Counted from the first letter of the stretch, positions 5,853-15,614 are shown. The stretch is DNA of 18,393 bases from JAGKXB01 sp964498835 (GCA_964498835.1 CAZCIX010000043.1:1-18393), one strand, 5' to 3'. Numbers and translations: made by a program. Notes: generated from the letters alone by a model not told the origin.

Positions 5853-8800
5853 TTACTCTACGCTATCAGATACCCCTGAGAATTCAGCGGCAATAGCTTC
5901 GGCGCGCGCTGCTTTTTCTGCTTGCAATAATGCAGTACGCTCATCAGCCTCCCACAACTCTCTTTCTTTACGTGCACGATGGAATGCAAGCCCCGTACCA
6001 CCTGGAATCAAGCGTCCTACAATTACGTTTTCTTTCAAACCACGCAAGCTATCACGTTTGCCCATGATAGCGGCTTCAGTCAAGACGCGTGTCGTTTCCT
6101 GGAACGACGCAGCAGAAATAAAGGAATCAGTCGACAACGATGCCTTGGTAATACCCAACAAGATATTGTCGTAAGTCGCTGGGATCTTGCCTTCTGCAAT
6201 CACGCGATCATTTTCATCTAGTAATTCAGAACGTTCAACTTGTTCGCCCACGATGTAGTTTGCATCACCAGCATCAACAATTTGTACACGACGTAACATC
6301 TGACGCACAATCACTTCGATATGTTTGTCATTGATCTTCACGCCTTGTAAACGATATACGTCTTGTACTTCATCAACGATATATCTTGATAATTCCTCCA
6401 TACCTAACAGGCGCAGAATATCTTGTGGATCACGTGGACCATCGACAATTATTTCACCTTTGTTAACGACTTGGCCATCATGAACCAACACTTGTTTATC
6501 TTTGGTAATCAAGAATTCATGCTTATTACCATCCATGTCGGTAATTTCTAAACGCTGCTTACCCTTGGTTTCTTTGCCGAATGCAACAGTACCAGTCACT
6601 TCCGCCAACATACCGGCATCTTTTGGCGAACGCGCTTCAAACAACTCGGCTACTCGTGGCAGACCACCAGTAATATCACGTGTTTTTTGTGATTCTGTTG
6701 GAATACGCGCCAACACTTCACCAACCGAAACTGACTGGCCATCTTTCACCATAATCAGCGCACCAACAGGGAAACCGATAGTCACAGCATGTTCTGTACC
6801 AGCGATTTTCACCTCCTCACCCTGTTCATTTTGCAATTTTACTTGTGGGCGTACAGACTTGCTAACCGAACCACGGCGTTTAGCATCAATTACAACCAAG
6901 GTGGACAAACCAGTCACCTCATCCACTTGTTTAGCTACTGTAACGCCTTCTTCGACATTCTCAAAACGAATCATGCCAGCATATTCAGTAATGATCGGAC
7001 GTGTTAGCGGATCCCAAGTAGCCAATGCTGTACCAGCCTTGATTAGCAAACCATCTTGAACATTTAAGATAGCACCATAAGGCACTTTGTGACGCTCACG
7101 CTCACGACCATGGTCATCTGTCACTAACACTTCACCAGAGCGCGAAATAACAATTTGTGCGCCCTTACCATTGGTCACATAACGCATCGTTGCAGTAAAA
7201 CGTATCGTCCCATTTGATTTTGCTTCTACACTGGAAGCCACTGCTGCACGCGATGCCGCACCACCAATATGGAAAGTACGCATGGTTAACTGAGTACCTG
7301 GCTCACCAATCGATTGCGCCGCCACCACACCGACAGCCTCACCAACGTTGACCAATACACCACGACCTAAATCACGGCCATAACACTTTGCACATAAGCC
7401 AAATCGTGTATCACAAGTCAATGGCGTTCTCACTTTGACTTCATCGATACCCAGACGCTCAATTTCATCCACCATATCTTCATTCAGCAGTACACCTGCT
7501 GGATATTGGGTTTCTTGCGTTTCAGGATTGACTACATCTGCAGCTACCACACGCCCTAAAATACGATCACGCAATGCTTCGATCACCTCACCACCTTCAA
7601 CCATGGCCTTCATCATAGCGCCATTACTTGTACCGCAATCTTCTTCAATAACGACCAAATCTTGCGTCACATCAACCAAACGACGTGTCAAATAACCTGA
7701 GTTGGCTGTTTTCAATGCGGTATCTGCCAAACCTTTACGAGCACCGTGGGTCGAAATAAAGTACTGCAATACGTTCAAACCTTCGCGGAAGTTCGCAGTA
7801 ATTGGTGTTTCAATGATTGAGCCATCTGGTTTCGCCATCAAACCACGCATACCAGCTAACTGACGAATCTGCGCTGCAGAACCACGCGCACCTGAGTCAG
7901 CCATCATGTAAATAGCATTAAATGACTCTTGCATCGCATTGGTGCCATCGCGTTTCACTACAGGCTCCAATCTGAGTTGATCCATCATAGCCTTGCCAAC
8001 CTCATCACCCGTTTTACCCCAGATATCCACTACCTTGTTGTAGCGTTCACCCGCCGTTACCAAACCAGATGAGTATTGCTGTTCAATTTGTTTAACTTCA
8101 TGCTCTGCACTGGCGATCATCACGGCTTTCTGTTCTGGCACCAACATATCATCTACGCAAATTGAAATCCCTGCGCGCGTTGCTAAACGAAAACCGGATT
8201 GCATCAATTGATCAGCAAACACCACTGTAGCGCGCAAGCCGCACTTACGGAATGATGTGTTAATCAGTTTAGAAATTTCTTTCTTCTTCAGAGCACAGTT
8301 CAATACCGAGAATGGCAATCCTTTAGGCAAAATTTCCGACAAAATAGCGCGACCGACCGTTGTTTCATAACGAGTCAGCGTCTTAATAAATTCGTTTGTG
8401 CTCGCATCTTTTTGATATTCGACAATACGAACAGTAATACGAGATGCCAGTTCAACCTCTTTATTGTCATACGCACGTATCACTTCCGATACATCCGGAA
8501 ACATCATACCTTCGTTTTTACCATTGATTTTTTCACGTGTTGCGTAATACAAACCCAACACAATATCTTGTGAAGGAACAATCGATGGTTCACCATTCGA
8601 CGGGAACAAAATATTATTGGAAGCCAACATTAAAGTACGTGCTTCCATTTGAGCTTCAATCGACAAAGGAACGTGAACAGCCATTTGATCGCCATCAAAG
8701 TCAGCATTAAATGCAGCACAAACCAAAGGATGCAATTGAATTGCTTTACCTTCAATCAATACTGGTTCAAATGCTTGAATACCTAAACGATGCAAAGTAG

Positions 8801-10079
8801 GCGCACGATTCAACATCACAGGATGTTCGCGAATCACGTCTTCCAAAATATCCCACACAACTGGCTCTTGCATCTCTACCAATTTTTTTGCGGATTTAAT
8901 CGTTGTTGCCAAGCCCATCAATTCAAGCTTGTTAAAAATAAATGGCTTAAACAATTCCAGTGCCATTAATTTTGGCAAACCACATTGATGCAATTTTAAT
9001 TGCGGACCAACCACAATAACGGAACGCCCTGAGTAATCCACCCGTTTACCCAACAAGTTTTGACGGAAACGACCACCTTTACCCTTAATCATTTCAGCCA
9101 GTGACTTCAATGGACGCTTGTTAGCTCCTGTCATCGCTTTACCGCGACGACCATTATCGAGCAAAGAATCCACCGCTTCTTGCAACATCCGTTTTTCGTT
9201 ACGTGTAATGATTTCCGGGGCACGCAACTCTATCAAGCGCTTCAGACGATTATTACGATTGATTACGCGACGATATAAATCATTCAAGTCAGAAGTCGCA
9301 AAACGTCCACCATCCAACGGCACCAAAGGACGCAATTCTGGCGGCAATACTGGCAAAACTTCCATGATCATCCAGTCTGGCTTAATGCCAGAGCGCTGGA
9401 AAGCTTCCAATACTTTTAGACGCTTAGCGTATTTTTTAATCTTCGCTTCAGATTTTGATTCTTTTAATTCGATACGCAATGCTTCTGCATCACGTTGAAT
9501 ATCAATTCCGCGCAACAACTCACGAATACCTTCTGCCCCCATAAAAGCAGTGAAGTCGTCGCCGTATTCTTCGTATTTAGCTGCATAGTCATCCTCTGAC
9601 ATGATTTGACATTTTTTCAACGGTGTCATACCAGGATCAGTCACAACATATGCTTCGAAATATAAAACACGCTCAATGTCACGCAAAGTCATGTCTAATA
9701 CCATGCCCAAACGTGATGGCAGTGATTTTAAAAACCAAATATGGGCAGTTGGTGAGGCCAGCTCAATGTGCCCCATGCGTTCACGGCGTACCTTAGCCAA
9801 CGTAACTTCGACACCACATTTTTCACATATCACACCACGATGTTTTAAACGCTTATATTTGCCACATAAACATTCATAATCTTTGATGGGGCCAAAAATT
9901 TTTGCGCAAAACAAACCATCGCGCTCTGGTTTGAAAGTACGATAGTTGATGGTTTCTGGCTTTTTAACTTCACCATAAGACCACGAACGAATTTTCTCAG
10001 GTGACGCAAGACCAATTTTGATCGCGTCGAATTGTTCATTTTGCTGAACTTGCTTGAATAAATCGAGCAGTGCTTTCAT
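5853..10079 (-). CDS. rpoC: DNA-directed RNA polymerase subunit beta'
   Basis: 1408 aa (E. coli 1407). With beta it forms the active-site cleft of RNA polymerase. Seen in order: the N-terminal zinc site with Cys70, Cys72, Cys85 and Cys88; the lid/rudder region; the catalytic NADFDGDQMAVH with Asp460, Asp462 and Asp464 holding the active-site magnesium; the bridge helix region around 770-800; the second zinc site with Cys815, Cys889, Cys896 and Cys899; the trigger-loop sequence GEPGTQLTMRTFHIGG (925-940); and a C-terminus ending FSGVSDSVE. The start MKALLDLFKQVQQNEQFDAI is the family start and has GGAG 6 bases upstream. It follows rpoB by 98 bp, a gap with two hairpins. No inteins, frameshifts or losses are seen. 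Confidence 0.99.
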   Translation of the reverse strand: MKALLDLFKQVQQNEQFDAIKIGLASPEKIRSWSYGEVKKPETINYRTFKPERDGLFCAKIFGPIKDYECLCGKYKRLKHRGVICEKCGVEVTLAKVRRERMGHIELASPTAHIWFLKSLPSRLGMVLDMTLRDIERVLYFEAYVVTDPGMTPLKKCQIMSEDDYAAKYEEYGDDFTAFMGAEGIRELLRGIDIQRDAEALRIELKESKSEAKIKKYAKRLKVLEAFQRSGIKPDWMIMEVLPVLPPELRPLVPLDGGRFATSDLNDLYRRVINRNNRLKRLIELRAPEIITRNEKRMLQEAVDSLLDNGRRGKAMTGANKRPLKSLAEMIKGKGGRFRQNLLGKRVDYSGRSVIVVGPQLKLHQCGLPKLMALELFKPFIFNKLELMGLATTIKSAKKLVEMQEPVVWDILEDVIREHPVMLNRAPTLHRLGIQAFEPVLIEGKAIQLHPLVCAAFNADFDGDQMAVHVPLSIEAQMEARTLMLASNNILFPSNGEPSIVPSQDIVLGLYYATREKINGKNEGMMFPDVSEVIRAYDNKEVELASRITVRIVEYQKDASTNEFIKTLTRYETTVGRAILSEILPKGLPFSVLNCALKKKEISKLINTSFRKCGLRATVVFADQLMQSGFRLATRAGISICVDDMLVPEQKAVMIASAEHEVKQIEQQYSSGLVTAGERYNKVVDIWGKTGDEVGKAMMDQLRLEPVVKRDGTNAMQESFNAIYMMADSGARGSAAQIRQLAGMRGLMAKPDGSIIETPITANFREGLNVLQYFISTHGARKGLADTALKTANSGYLTRRLVDVTQDLVVIEEDCGTSNGAMMKAMVEGGEVIEALRDRILGRVVAADVVNPETQETQYPAGVLLNEDMVDEIERLGIDEVKVRTPLTCDTRFGLCAKCYGRDLGRGVLVNVGEAVGVVAAQSIGEPGTQLTMRTFHIGGAASRAAVASSVEAKSNGTIRFTATMRYVTNGKGAQIVISRSGEVLVTDDHGRERERHKVPYGAILNVQDGLLIKAGTALATWDPLTRPIITEYAGMIRFENVEEGVTVAKQVDEVTGLSTLVVIDAKRRGSVSKSVRPQVKLQNEQGEEVKIAGTEHAVTIGFPVGALIMVKDGQSVSVGEVLARIPTESQKTRDITGGLPRVAELFEARSPKDAGMLAEVTGTVAFGKETKGKQRLEITDMDGNKHEFLITKDKQVLVHDGQVVNKGEIIVDGPRDPQDILRLLGMEELSRYIVDEVQDVYRLQGVKINDKHIEVIVRQMLRRVQIVDAGDANYIVGEQVERSELLDENDRVIAEGKIPATYDNILLGITKASLSTDSFISAASFQETTRVLTEAAIMGKRDSLRGLKENVIVGRLIPGGTGLAFHRARKERELWEADERTALLQAEKAARAEAIAAEFSGVSDSVE

Positions 10080-10081
10080 GT

Positions 10082-10096
10082 ATCACTCCAAGTGAT
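10082..10096 (-). promoter_or_regulatory. Small hairpin holding the rpoC ribosome binding site
   Basis: On the minus strand ATCACT-TGG-AGTGAT is a 6-bp perfect inverted repeat with a 3-base loop. The GGAG Shine-Dalgarno of rpoC (10089-10086) lies half in the loop and half in the second arm, 6 bases before the ATG. If it folds in the message it could lower rpoC initiation unless ribosomes or other folds open it. A stem this short is only weakly stable. Confidence 0.4.
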
Positions 10097-10115
10097 TAAA
10101 TTTCATTGCGGAAAA

Positions 10116-10145
10116 GAGCAGCTGATGCATTAGCATCAGCTGCTC
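10116..10145 (-). terminator. Strong hairpin between rpoB and rpoC
   Basis: GAGCAGCTGATGC (10116-10128) and GCATCAGCTGCTC (10133-10145) form a perfect 13-bp stem with a 4-base loop. On the transcribed minus strand it is followed by TTTTCC, a short and imperfect U tract. It is located 32 bp after the rpoB stop. It could be a partial terminator or an RNA-processing or stability element that sets beta' relative to beta; since rpoC has no evident promoter of its own, full termination is unlikely. Confidence 0.6.
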
Positions 10146-10177
10146 AGTTCCAACCGATCAATTAAATCAATTAATAA

Positions 10178-13100
10178 TCAGTTACGTTCAAGATCAATAT
10201 CAATACCCAGGGAACGGATTTCCTTCACTAATACATTAAAGGATTCTGGCATGCCGGCATCAATGATATGGTCACCCTTAACAAGGTTTTCATACACTTT
10301 GGTACGTCCGTTCACATCATCTGACTTCACTGTCAACATCTCTTGCAATACGTAAGATGCACCATAAGCTTCCAGCGCCCAAACTTCCATCTCACCAAAA
10401 CGTTGACCACCAAACTGAGCCTTACCGCCCAATGGCTGTTGAGTAACCAAGGAGTATGGACCGGTTGAACGAGCATGCATTTTGTCATCGACCAAATGAT
10501 GCAATTTCAGCACATGCATGTAACCCACTGTGACGGAACGTTCAAAGGCTTCACCAGTACGACCATCGTACATCGTGACTTGATTTTTGGACTCAGTCAT
10601 ACCCAACTGTTTAGCAATTTCATCTGGATAGGCCAAATCCAACATACGGCGAATTTCTACTTCATTAGCGCCATCAAACACTGGTGTTGCAAATGGCACA
10701 CCGTGTTTCAAGTTATTAGCCAGCTGCATGATTTCAGCGTCTGACAAAGAATCCAACGACTCTGTTTTACCAGTTTCGTTATAAATCTCGCCCAAAAACT
10801 TGCGCATTGCGGCGACTTTAGTTTGCGCTTTGAGCATTTCGCCAATACGCAATCCCAAGCCCTTAGCAGCCCAACCCAAGTGAGTTTCGAGAATTTGTCC
10901 AACGTTCATCCGAGATGGTACGCCCAAAGGATTCAATACAATGTCAGCTGGCGTACCATCTGCCATATAAGGCATATCTTCCACAGGCACAATACGTGAA
11001 ACCACACCCTTATTACCATGACGACCAGCCATCTTGTCACCAGATTGCAAACGACGCTTCACAGCCAGATAGACCTTGACCATCTTCTGTACGCCTGGTG
11101 GCAACTCATCGCCCTGGGTTAATTTTTTGCGTTTTTCTTCAAAAGCAAGGTCGAATTGATGACGTTTTTCCGCAATCGATTCTTTAATTGCTTCCAATGC
11201 CGTGGCAACATCATCATCGGCTGGACGAATATCAAACCAATGATATCTATCCAAATCCAACAAGTAATCTTTGCTAATTGCTGTACCTTTGGCCAATTTC
11301 TTCGGACCACCATTGACAACTTTGCCAATAAGCATTTTTTCCAGACGAGCAAATGCATCACCCTCCACAATCCGCATCTGATCGTTCAAATCAAGACGAT
11401 AACGTTTTAATTCATCATCAATAATTTGCTGCGCTCGTTTGTCACGAGCAATACCTTCACGCGTGAACACTTGTACATCAATGACGGTACCCACCATACC
11501 GGATGGAACACGCAACGATGTATCCTTAACATCTGATGCTTTTTCACCAAAAATTGCGCGCAACAATTTCTCTTCTGGTGTCAACTGTGTTTCGCCTTTT
11601 GGTGTCACTTTACCAACCAATGTGTCACCGGCCTGGACTTCAGCACCAATATACACAATGCCAGATTCGTCCAAACGCGCTAACTGATTTTCTGCAAGGT
11701 TGGAAATATCACGCGTGATTTCCTCATTACCCAATTTGGTATCCCGTGCGACAACCGACAACTCCTCAATATGAATCGAAGTGTAACGATCATCTTCAAC
11801 CACTTTTTCGGAAATCAAAATGGAATCTTCAAAATTCAAACCATTCCATGGCATAAACGCAACCAACATGTTTTGACCCAACGCAAGCTCGCCCAAATCC
11901 GTTGAAGCGCCGTCAGCAATCACGTCATGTTTAGCAACCCGATCACCTACTTTGACGATAGGACGTTGATTAATATTAGTATTTTGATTCGAGCGGGTAT
12001 ATTTAATTAAGTTATAAATATCCACACCGACTTCACCGGCCAGGGCTTCGTCATCATTTACACGAATCACAACACGACCCGCATCAATATAATCAACAAC
12101 GCCACCACGTAAAGCTTGTACCGTAGTACCAGAGTCAATCGCAACAGTACGCTCAATTCCGGTACCAACAAACGCTTTTTCAGGACGCAAGCAAGGAACT
12201 GCTTGACGTTGCATGTTGGCACCCATCAATGCGCGGTTGGCATCATCATGTTCAAGGAAAGGAATCAAAGAAGCAGCAACAGACACAATTTGTCCTGGTG
12301 CCACGTCCATGTACTGGATCCGACCAGGTGAAACCAAAATAGTTTCGCCTGCTTCACGTGCGGATACCAACTCATCCGACAACTGACCAGATTTATCAAT
12401 CGTTGCATTTGCCTGCGCAATAATGTAACGGCCTTCTTCGATCGCAGACAAATAATCAATTTGATTAGTAATTTTGCCGTTTTCTACTTTGCGATAAGGC
12501 GTTTCCAAGAAACCATACTCGTTTAGACGCGCATACAAAGCCAAAGAATTAATCAAACCAATGTTTGGACCTTCTGGTGTTTCAATAGGGCAAACACGTC
12601 CATAATGAGTCGGATGTACGTCGCGCACCTCAAAACCAGCACGTTCGCGCGTCAAACCACCTGGTCCAAGTGCCGATACACGACGCTTGTGCGTAATTTC
12701 AGAAAGAGGATTGGTCTGATCCATAAACTGCGACAATTGTGACGAACCGAAAAACTCCCTAATTGCAGCAGAAATTGGCTTGGAATTAATCAAGTCATGC
12801 GGCATCAGATCATCAGCTTCAGCCTGTCCAAGACGCTCTTTCACAGCACGCTCAACACGTACTAAACCTGCACGAAATTGATTTTCAGCCAACTCGCCAA
12901 CGCAACGAACACGACGATTACCGAGATGATCAATATCGTCAACTTCACCACGTCCATTACGTAACTCAACAAGAATCTTGATGACAGCAAGTACATCATC
13001 ATTCGACAACGTCATCTCACCCAGCAATTCATCACGACCGATGCGGCGGTTAAACTTCATCCTACCTACTGCCGACAAATCATAGCGTTCTGCGTTATAA

Positions 13101-14284
13101 AACAAACCATTGAACAAAGCCTCAACTGACTCTTCAGTTGGTGGCTCTCCTGGACGCATCATGCGATAAATGGCAATTTTTGCAGCCATCTGATCTGTCG
13201 TATCGTCCACGCGCAAGGTTTGCGAAATATACGCACCCTGATCTAAATCGTTCGTATATAAAGTTTGGATACTAGCAACGTCAGCATCGCGTAGACGTCC
13301 GAGTAATTCTTCAGTCAACTCATCATTAGCATTGGCAAGTATCTCACCAGTATCAGTATCAATAATATTTTTAGCCAACACACGGCCTAACAAATAATCT
13401 TCTGGTACAGAAATATACTCAATCCCAGCGGCTTCGATTTCCCGCACATGCTTGGCGTTAATACGCTTATCTTTGGCAACAAAAACTTTGCCCGATTTAT
13501 CAACAATATCAAAACGTGCAACTTCGCCACGCAAACGTTCAGAAACAAAAGCCATCTCGGCTCCATCCGAACGCAAATTAAAATGATCGCTGACAAAAAA
13601 ACTAGCAAGAATTTGCTCATTCGTCATACCAATTGCTTTAAGCAAAATGGTTACTGGCATCTTACGACGACGATCAACACGGAAAAATAAAATATCCTTA
13701 GGATCAAATTCAAAATCCAACCAAGATCCACGATAAGGAATAATGCGAGCTGAAAACAACAACTTACCGGACGAATGCGTCTTACCACGATCGTGTTCAA
13801 AGAACACCCCAGGCGAGCGATGTAACTGAGACACAATCACTCGCTCAGTACCATTGATCACGAATGAGCCTGTCGTTGTCATAAGCGGCAATTCACCCAT
13901 GTAGACTTCTTGCTCTTTCATTTCTTTAACAATAGGCTTAGTCGGAGATTCTTTATCCAAAATTACTAAGCGCACTTTGGCACGCAAAGGTGAAGCAAAC
14001 GTTAATCCACGTTGCTGACATTCTTTTACATCAAAGGATGGATCACCCAATACGTAAGACAAAAACTCAAGCCGCGCAAAACCGTTATGCGAAACAATAG
14101 GGAATATCGACGTAAATGCGGACTGCAAACCCTCATTTTTACGCTGGGACGGTATAACGTCTTGTTGCAAAAAATTTAAATAAGATTCAAGCTGGGTCGC
14201 CAGCAAAAATGGAACGTGGTGAACGTTAGCACGCTTCGCAAACGATTTACGAATACGCTTTTTCTCAGTAAATGAGTAATGCAT
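10178..14284 (-). CDS. rpoB: DNA-directed RNA polymerase subunit beta
   Basis: 1368 aa, the usual betaproteobacterial length. It forms one jaw of the RNA polymerase cleft and is the rifampicin target. The rifampicin pocket reads FFGSSQLSQFMDQTNPLSEI and onward (511-530), with Asp522, His532 and Ser537 (E. coli 516, 526, 531) all wild type. The catalytic-side motif GDKMAGRHGNKGVVSRI and the C-terminal VKEIRSLGIDIDLERN are present. The start is set at the ATG at 14284, because MHYSFTEKKRIRKSFAKR is the family N-terminus and GGAG lies 5 bases upstream. The frame stays open for 15 more codons to a TTG at 14329, which has no such support. It is preceded by a 366-bp gap with an attenuator-like hairpin after rplL, and followed by rpoC. 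Confidence 0.99.
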   Translation of the reverse strand: MHYSFTEKKRIRKSFAKRANVHHVPFLLATQLESYLNFLQQDVIPSQRKNEGLQSAFTSIFPIVSHNGFARLEFLSYVLGDPSFDVKECQQRGLTFASPLRAKVRLVILDKESPTKPIVKEMKEQEVYMGELPLMTTTGSFVINGTERVIVSQLHRSPGVFFEHDRGKTHSSGKLLFSARIIPYRGSWLDFEFDPKDILFFRVDRRRKMPVTILLKAIGMTNEQILASFFVSDHFNLRSDGAEMAFVSERLRGEVARFDIVDKSGKVFVAKDKRINAKHVREIEAAGIEYISVPEDYLLGRVLAKNIIDTDTGEILANANDELTEELLGRLRDADVASIQTLYTNDLDQGAYISQTLRVDDTTDQMAAKIAIYRMMRPGEPPTEESVEALFNGLFYNAERYDLSAVGRMKFNRRIGRDELLGEMTLSNDDVLAVIKILVELRNGRGEVDDIDHLGNRRVRCVGELAENQFRAGLVRVERAVKERLGQAEADDLMPHDLINSKPISAAIREFFGSSQLSQFMDQTNPLSEITHKRRVSALGPGGLTRERAGFEVRDVHPTHYGRVCPIETPEGPNIGLINSLALYARLNEYGFLETPYRKVENGKITNQIDYLSAIEEGRYIIAQANATIDKSGQLSDELVSAREAGETILVSPGRIQYMDVAPGQIVSVAASLIPFLEHDDANRALMGANMQRQAVPCLRPEKAFVGTGIERTVAIDSGTTVQALRGGVVDYIDAGRVVIRVNDDEALAGEVGVDIYNLIKYTRSNQNTNINQRPIVKVGDRVAKHDVIADGASTDLGELALGQNMLVAFMPWNGLNFEDSILISEKVVEDDRYTSIHIEELSVVARDTKLGNEEITRDISNLAENQLARLDESGIVYIGAEVQAGDTLVGKVTPKGETQLTPEEKLLRAIFGEKASDVKDTSLRVPSGMVGTVIDVQVFTREGIARDKRAQQIIDDELKRYRLDLNDQMRIVEGDAFARLEKMLIGKVVNGGPKKLAKGTAISKDYLLDLDRYHWFDIRPADDDVATALEAIKESIAEKRHQFDLAFEEKRKKLTQGDELPPGVQKMVKVYLAVKRRLQSGDKMAGRHGNKGVVSRIVPVEDMPYMADGTPADIVLNPLGVPSRMNVGQILETHLGWAAKGLGLRIGEMLKAQTKVAAMRKFLGEIYNETGKTESLDSLSDAEIMQLANNLKHGVPFATPVFDGANEVEIRRMLDLAYPDEIAKQLGMTESKNQVTMYDGRTGEAFERSVTVGYMHVLKLHHLVDDKMHARSTGPYSLVTQQPLGGKAQFGGQRFGEMEVWALEAYGASYVLQEMLTVKSDDVNGRTKVYENLVKGDHIIDAGMPESFNVLVKEIRSLGIDIDLERN

Positions 14285-14578
14285 GAACACTCCGTGAGTG
14301 ACAGGGAGGATGGAGAATTCAGAATTCAAGTTGGCAGTATTATTTATCCAACATGTATCAATGACGCCTCAACTCTCGACCCTTTATTTGGTCAAATGAA
14401 TATAGATTTACTGCTAATTAGCAATTACTATTATTACTGTTGCTGCCATTACTACTATTACAGCGATTACTTTGTGGCTCACTACTACAATTCTTCAAGT
14501 ACCACAGTTGTAGGGTTGCCTAACCAGCAAGTACAAACAACGCGCAACTAAAACATATAAAACAACAAAGGAGCAAAA
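14285..14578 (-). other. Long untranslated leader between rplL and rpoB
   Basis: No gene-like frame is seen in this stretch. On the minus strand it is AT-rich and contains a run of TAN-type trinucleotides (14490-14424), a CTAATTAGC palindrome (14413-14422) and an imperfect CTACAA/TTGTAG inverted repeat. It would be the rpoB message leader after the hairpin at 14579-14608. No convincing promoter pair was found. Confidence 0.5.
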
Positions 14579-14608
14579 GCCGAACCTATTCTTGCGAAAA
14601 GGTTCGGC
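14579..14608 (-). terminator. rplL-rpoB attenuator-type hairpin
   Basis: GCCGAACCT (14579-14587) pairs with AGGTTCGGC (14600-14608). After one mismatch TTC/GAA adds 3 bp, closed by a TTGC loop. On the transcribed strand the stem is followed by TTTTGCTCC, a short U run. It lies 42 bp after the rplL stop. A smaller stem CGACA/TGTCG (14619-14634) sits between. In E. coli a partial terminator at this same junction lets only a fraction of transcripts pass from ribosomal protein genes into rpoBC; the same role here is inferred from place and shape. Confidence 0.7.
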
Positions 14609-14650
14609 ACTCTGATCTCGACACCGAAATGTCGTTTAAGAAAATCAAAA

Positions 14651-15028
14651 TTATTTGATTTCAGCTTTTGCGCCAGCTTCTTCCAATTTCTTTTTAGCAG
14701 CTTCTGCATCAGCTTTTGAAACGCCTTCTTTCAATGGCTTCGGCGCAGCATCAACCAAATCTTTAGCTTCTTTCAAACCTAAGCCAGTAATTTCACGCAC
14801 GGCTTTAATGACTCCAACTTTATTGGCACCAAAATCTGCCAAAATAATTGTAAATTCTGTTTGCTCTTCACCTGCACTAGCTGCTGCACCTGCAGCAGGG
14901 CCACCAGCAACAGCCATCGCCGCAGCAGACACACCAAATTTTTCTTCGAATGCCTTAACCAGGTCATTCAAATCCATTACAGACATACTACCCACTGCTT
15001 CCAAAATATCGTCTTTACTTATTGCCAT
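14651..15028 (-). CDS. rplL: 50S ribosomal protein L7/L12
   Basis: 125-aa acidic stalk protein, present as dimers on L10, which recruits and activates translational GTPases such as EF-Tu and EF-G. Visible are the N-terminal dimerisation part (about 1-35, MAISKDDILEAVGSMSVMDL), an Ala/Gly-rich hinge (about 39-54) and the globular C-terminal domain with the factor-binding helix around GANKVGVIKAVREITGLGL. It ends EEAGAKAEIK. AGGAG lies 6 bases before the ATG. It is 88 bp after rplJ and is followed by the attenuator-like hairpin. Confidence 0.99.
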   Translation of the reverse strand: MAISKDDILEAVGSMSVMDLNDLVKAFEEKFGVSAAAMAVAGGPAAGAAASAGEEQTEFTIILADFGANKVGVIKAVREITGLGLKEAKDLVDAAPKPLKEGVSKADAEAAKKKLEEAGAKAEIK

Positions 15029-15116
15029 TTGAAACTCCTATTCAATCAATTAAAAGTAAAGCTAACCACACTTTACTTATCCAATATCATCATTTTTGTT
15101 TGCATTAGCCACAAAA

Positions 15117-15614
15117 TTAAGCAGCCTCAGCCTCTTTTTTAACCGCAAGTGCAGCAAGTCCACGAGCAAAACCTGAAACTGGTGCCTGCATAATACCCAA
15201 CAATTGAGATATCAGAATCTCACGACTAGGAATGCTGGCCAACGCAGCAACTGCTGCTTTATCCAGAGATTTACCTGCAAAATTACCAGCCTTAACAACC
15301 AATTTATCATTTGATTTAGCAAAATCATTAATGACTTTCGCCGCGGCAACAGCATCGGCAGAAATTGAATAAATTAACGGGCCAGTCATTGCAGAAGCCA
15401 AATTAGCAAACACAGTCCCATCAACAGCACGACGTGCAAGTGTATTTTTCAATACATGCAAATAAACACCCTGCGCACGCGCTTTAGCTCTCAGTTGCGT
15501 CAAATCCGCAACTTGAATGCCACGATACTCCGCAACAACAATAGTTTGAGCTATTGCAACATTGGCAGAAATTTCGGCGACTACAGCCTTTTTATCACTC
15601 AGATTAAGACCCAC
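15117..15614 (-). CDS. rplJ: 50S ribosomal protein L10, GTG start
   Basis: 165 aa, the same length as E. coli L10. It is the base of the stalk: the N-terminal domain binds 23S rRNA with L11, and the C-terminal helix carries L7/L12 dimers. The frame opens at a TTG (15620), but GGAG at 15625-15622 lies only one base before that TTG and 7 bases before the GTG at 15614. The GTG start gives a protein beginning (M)GLNLSDKKAVVAEI, matching the family start ALNLQDKQAIVAEV. Conserved are VVAEYRGI, LKNTLARRAVDGT and the Ala-rich end AVKKEAEAA. L10 with L7/L12 represses its own message in other bacteria, through the leader upstream. Confidence 0.97.
   Translation of the reverse strand: MGLNLSDKKAVVAEISANVAIAQTIVVAEYRGIQVADLTQLRAKARAQGVYLHVLKNTLARRAVDGTVFANLASAMTGPLIYSISADAVAAAKVINDFAKSNDKLVVKAGNFAGKSLDKAAVAALASIPSREILISQLLGIMQAPVSGFARGLAALAVKKEAEAA

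Noticed and set aside
10511..10550. Drug-resistance alleles in rpoB or rpsL
   Set aside because: Asp522, His532 and Ser537 of RpoB and Lys43 and Lys88 of S12 are wild type, so no classical rifampicin or streptomycin resistance change is seen.
14285..14329. Upstream extension of rpoB to a TTG
   Set aside because: The family start MHYSFTEKK and a GGAG 5 bases before the ATG at 14284 support the shorter form.
14279..14551. 90-codon plus-strand frame with runs of Tyr and Cys
   Set aside because: It arises from the trinucleotide-rich leader of rpoB, has no protein-like composition, and no ribosome site was recognised.
14655..15032. 125-codon open frame on the plus strand opposite rplL
   Set aside because: It mirrors rplL almost exactly and has no family similarity; it is a shadow of the Ala/Lys-rich codons of rplL.
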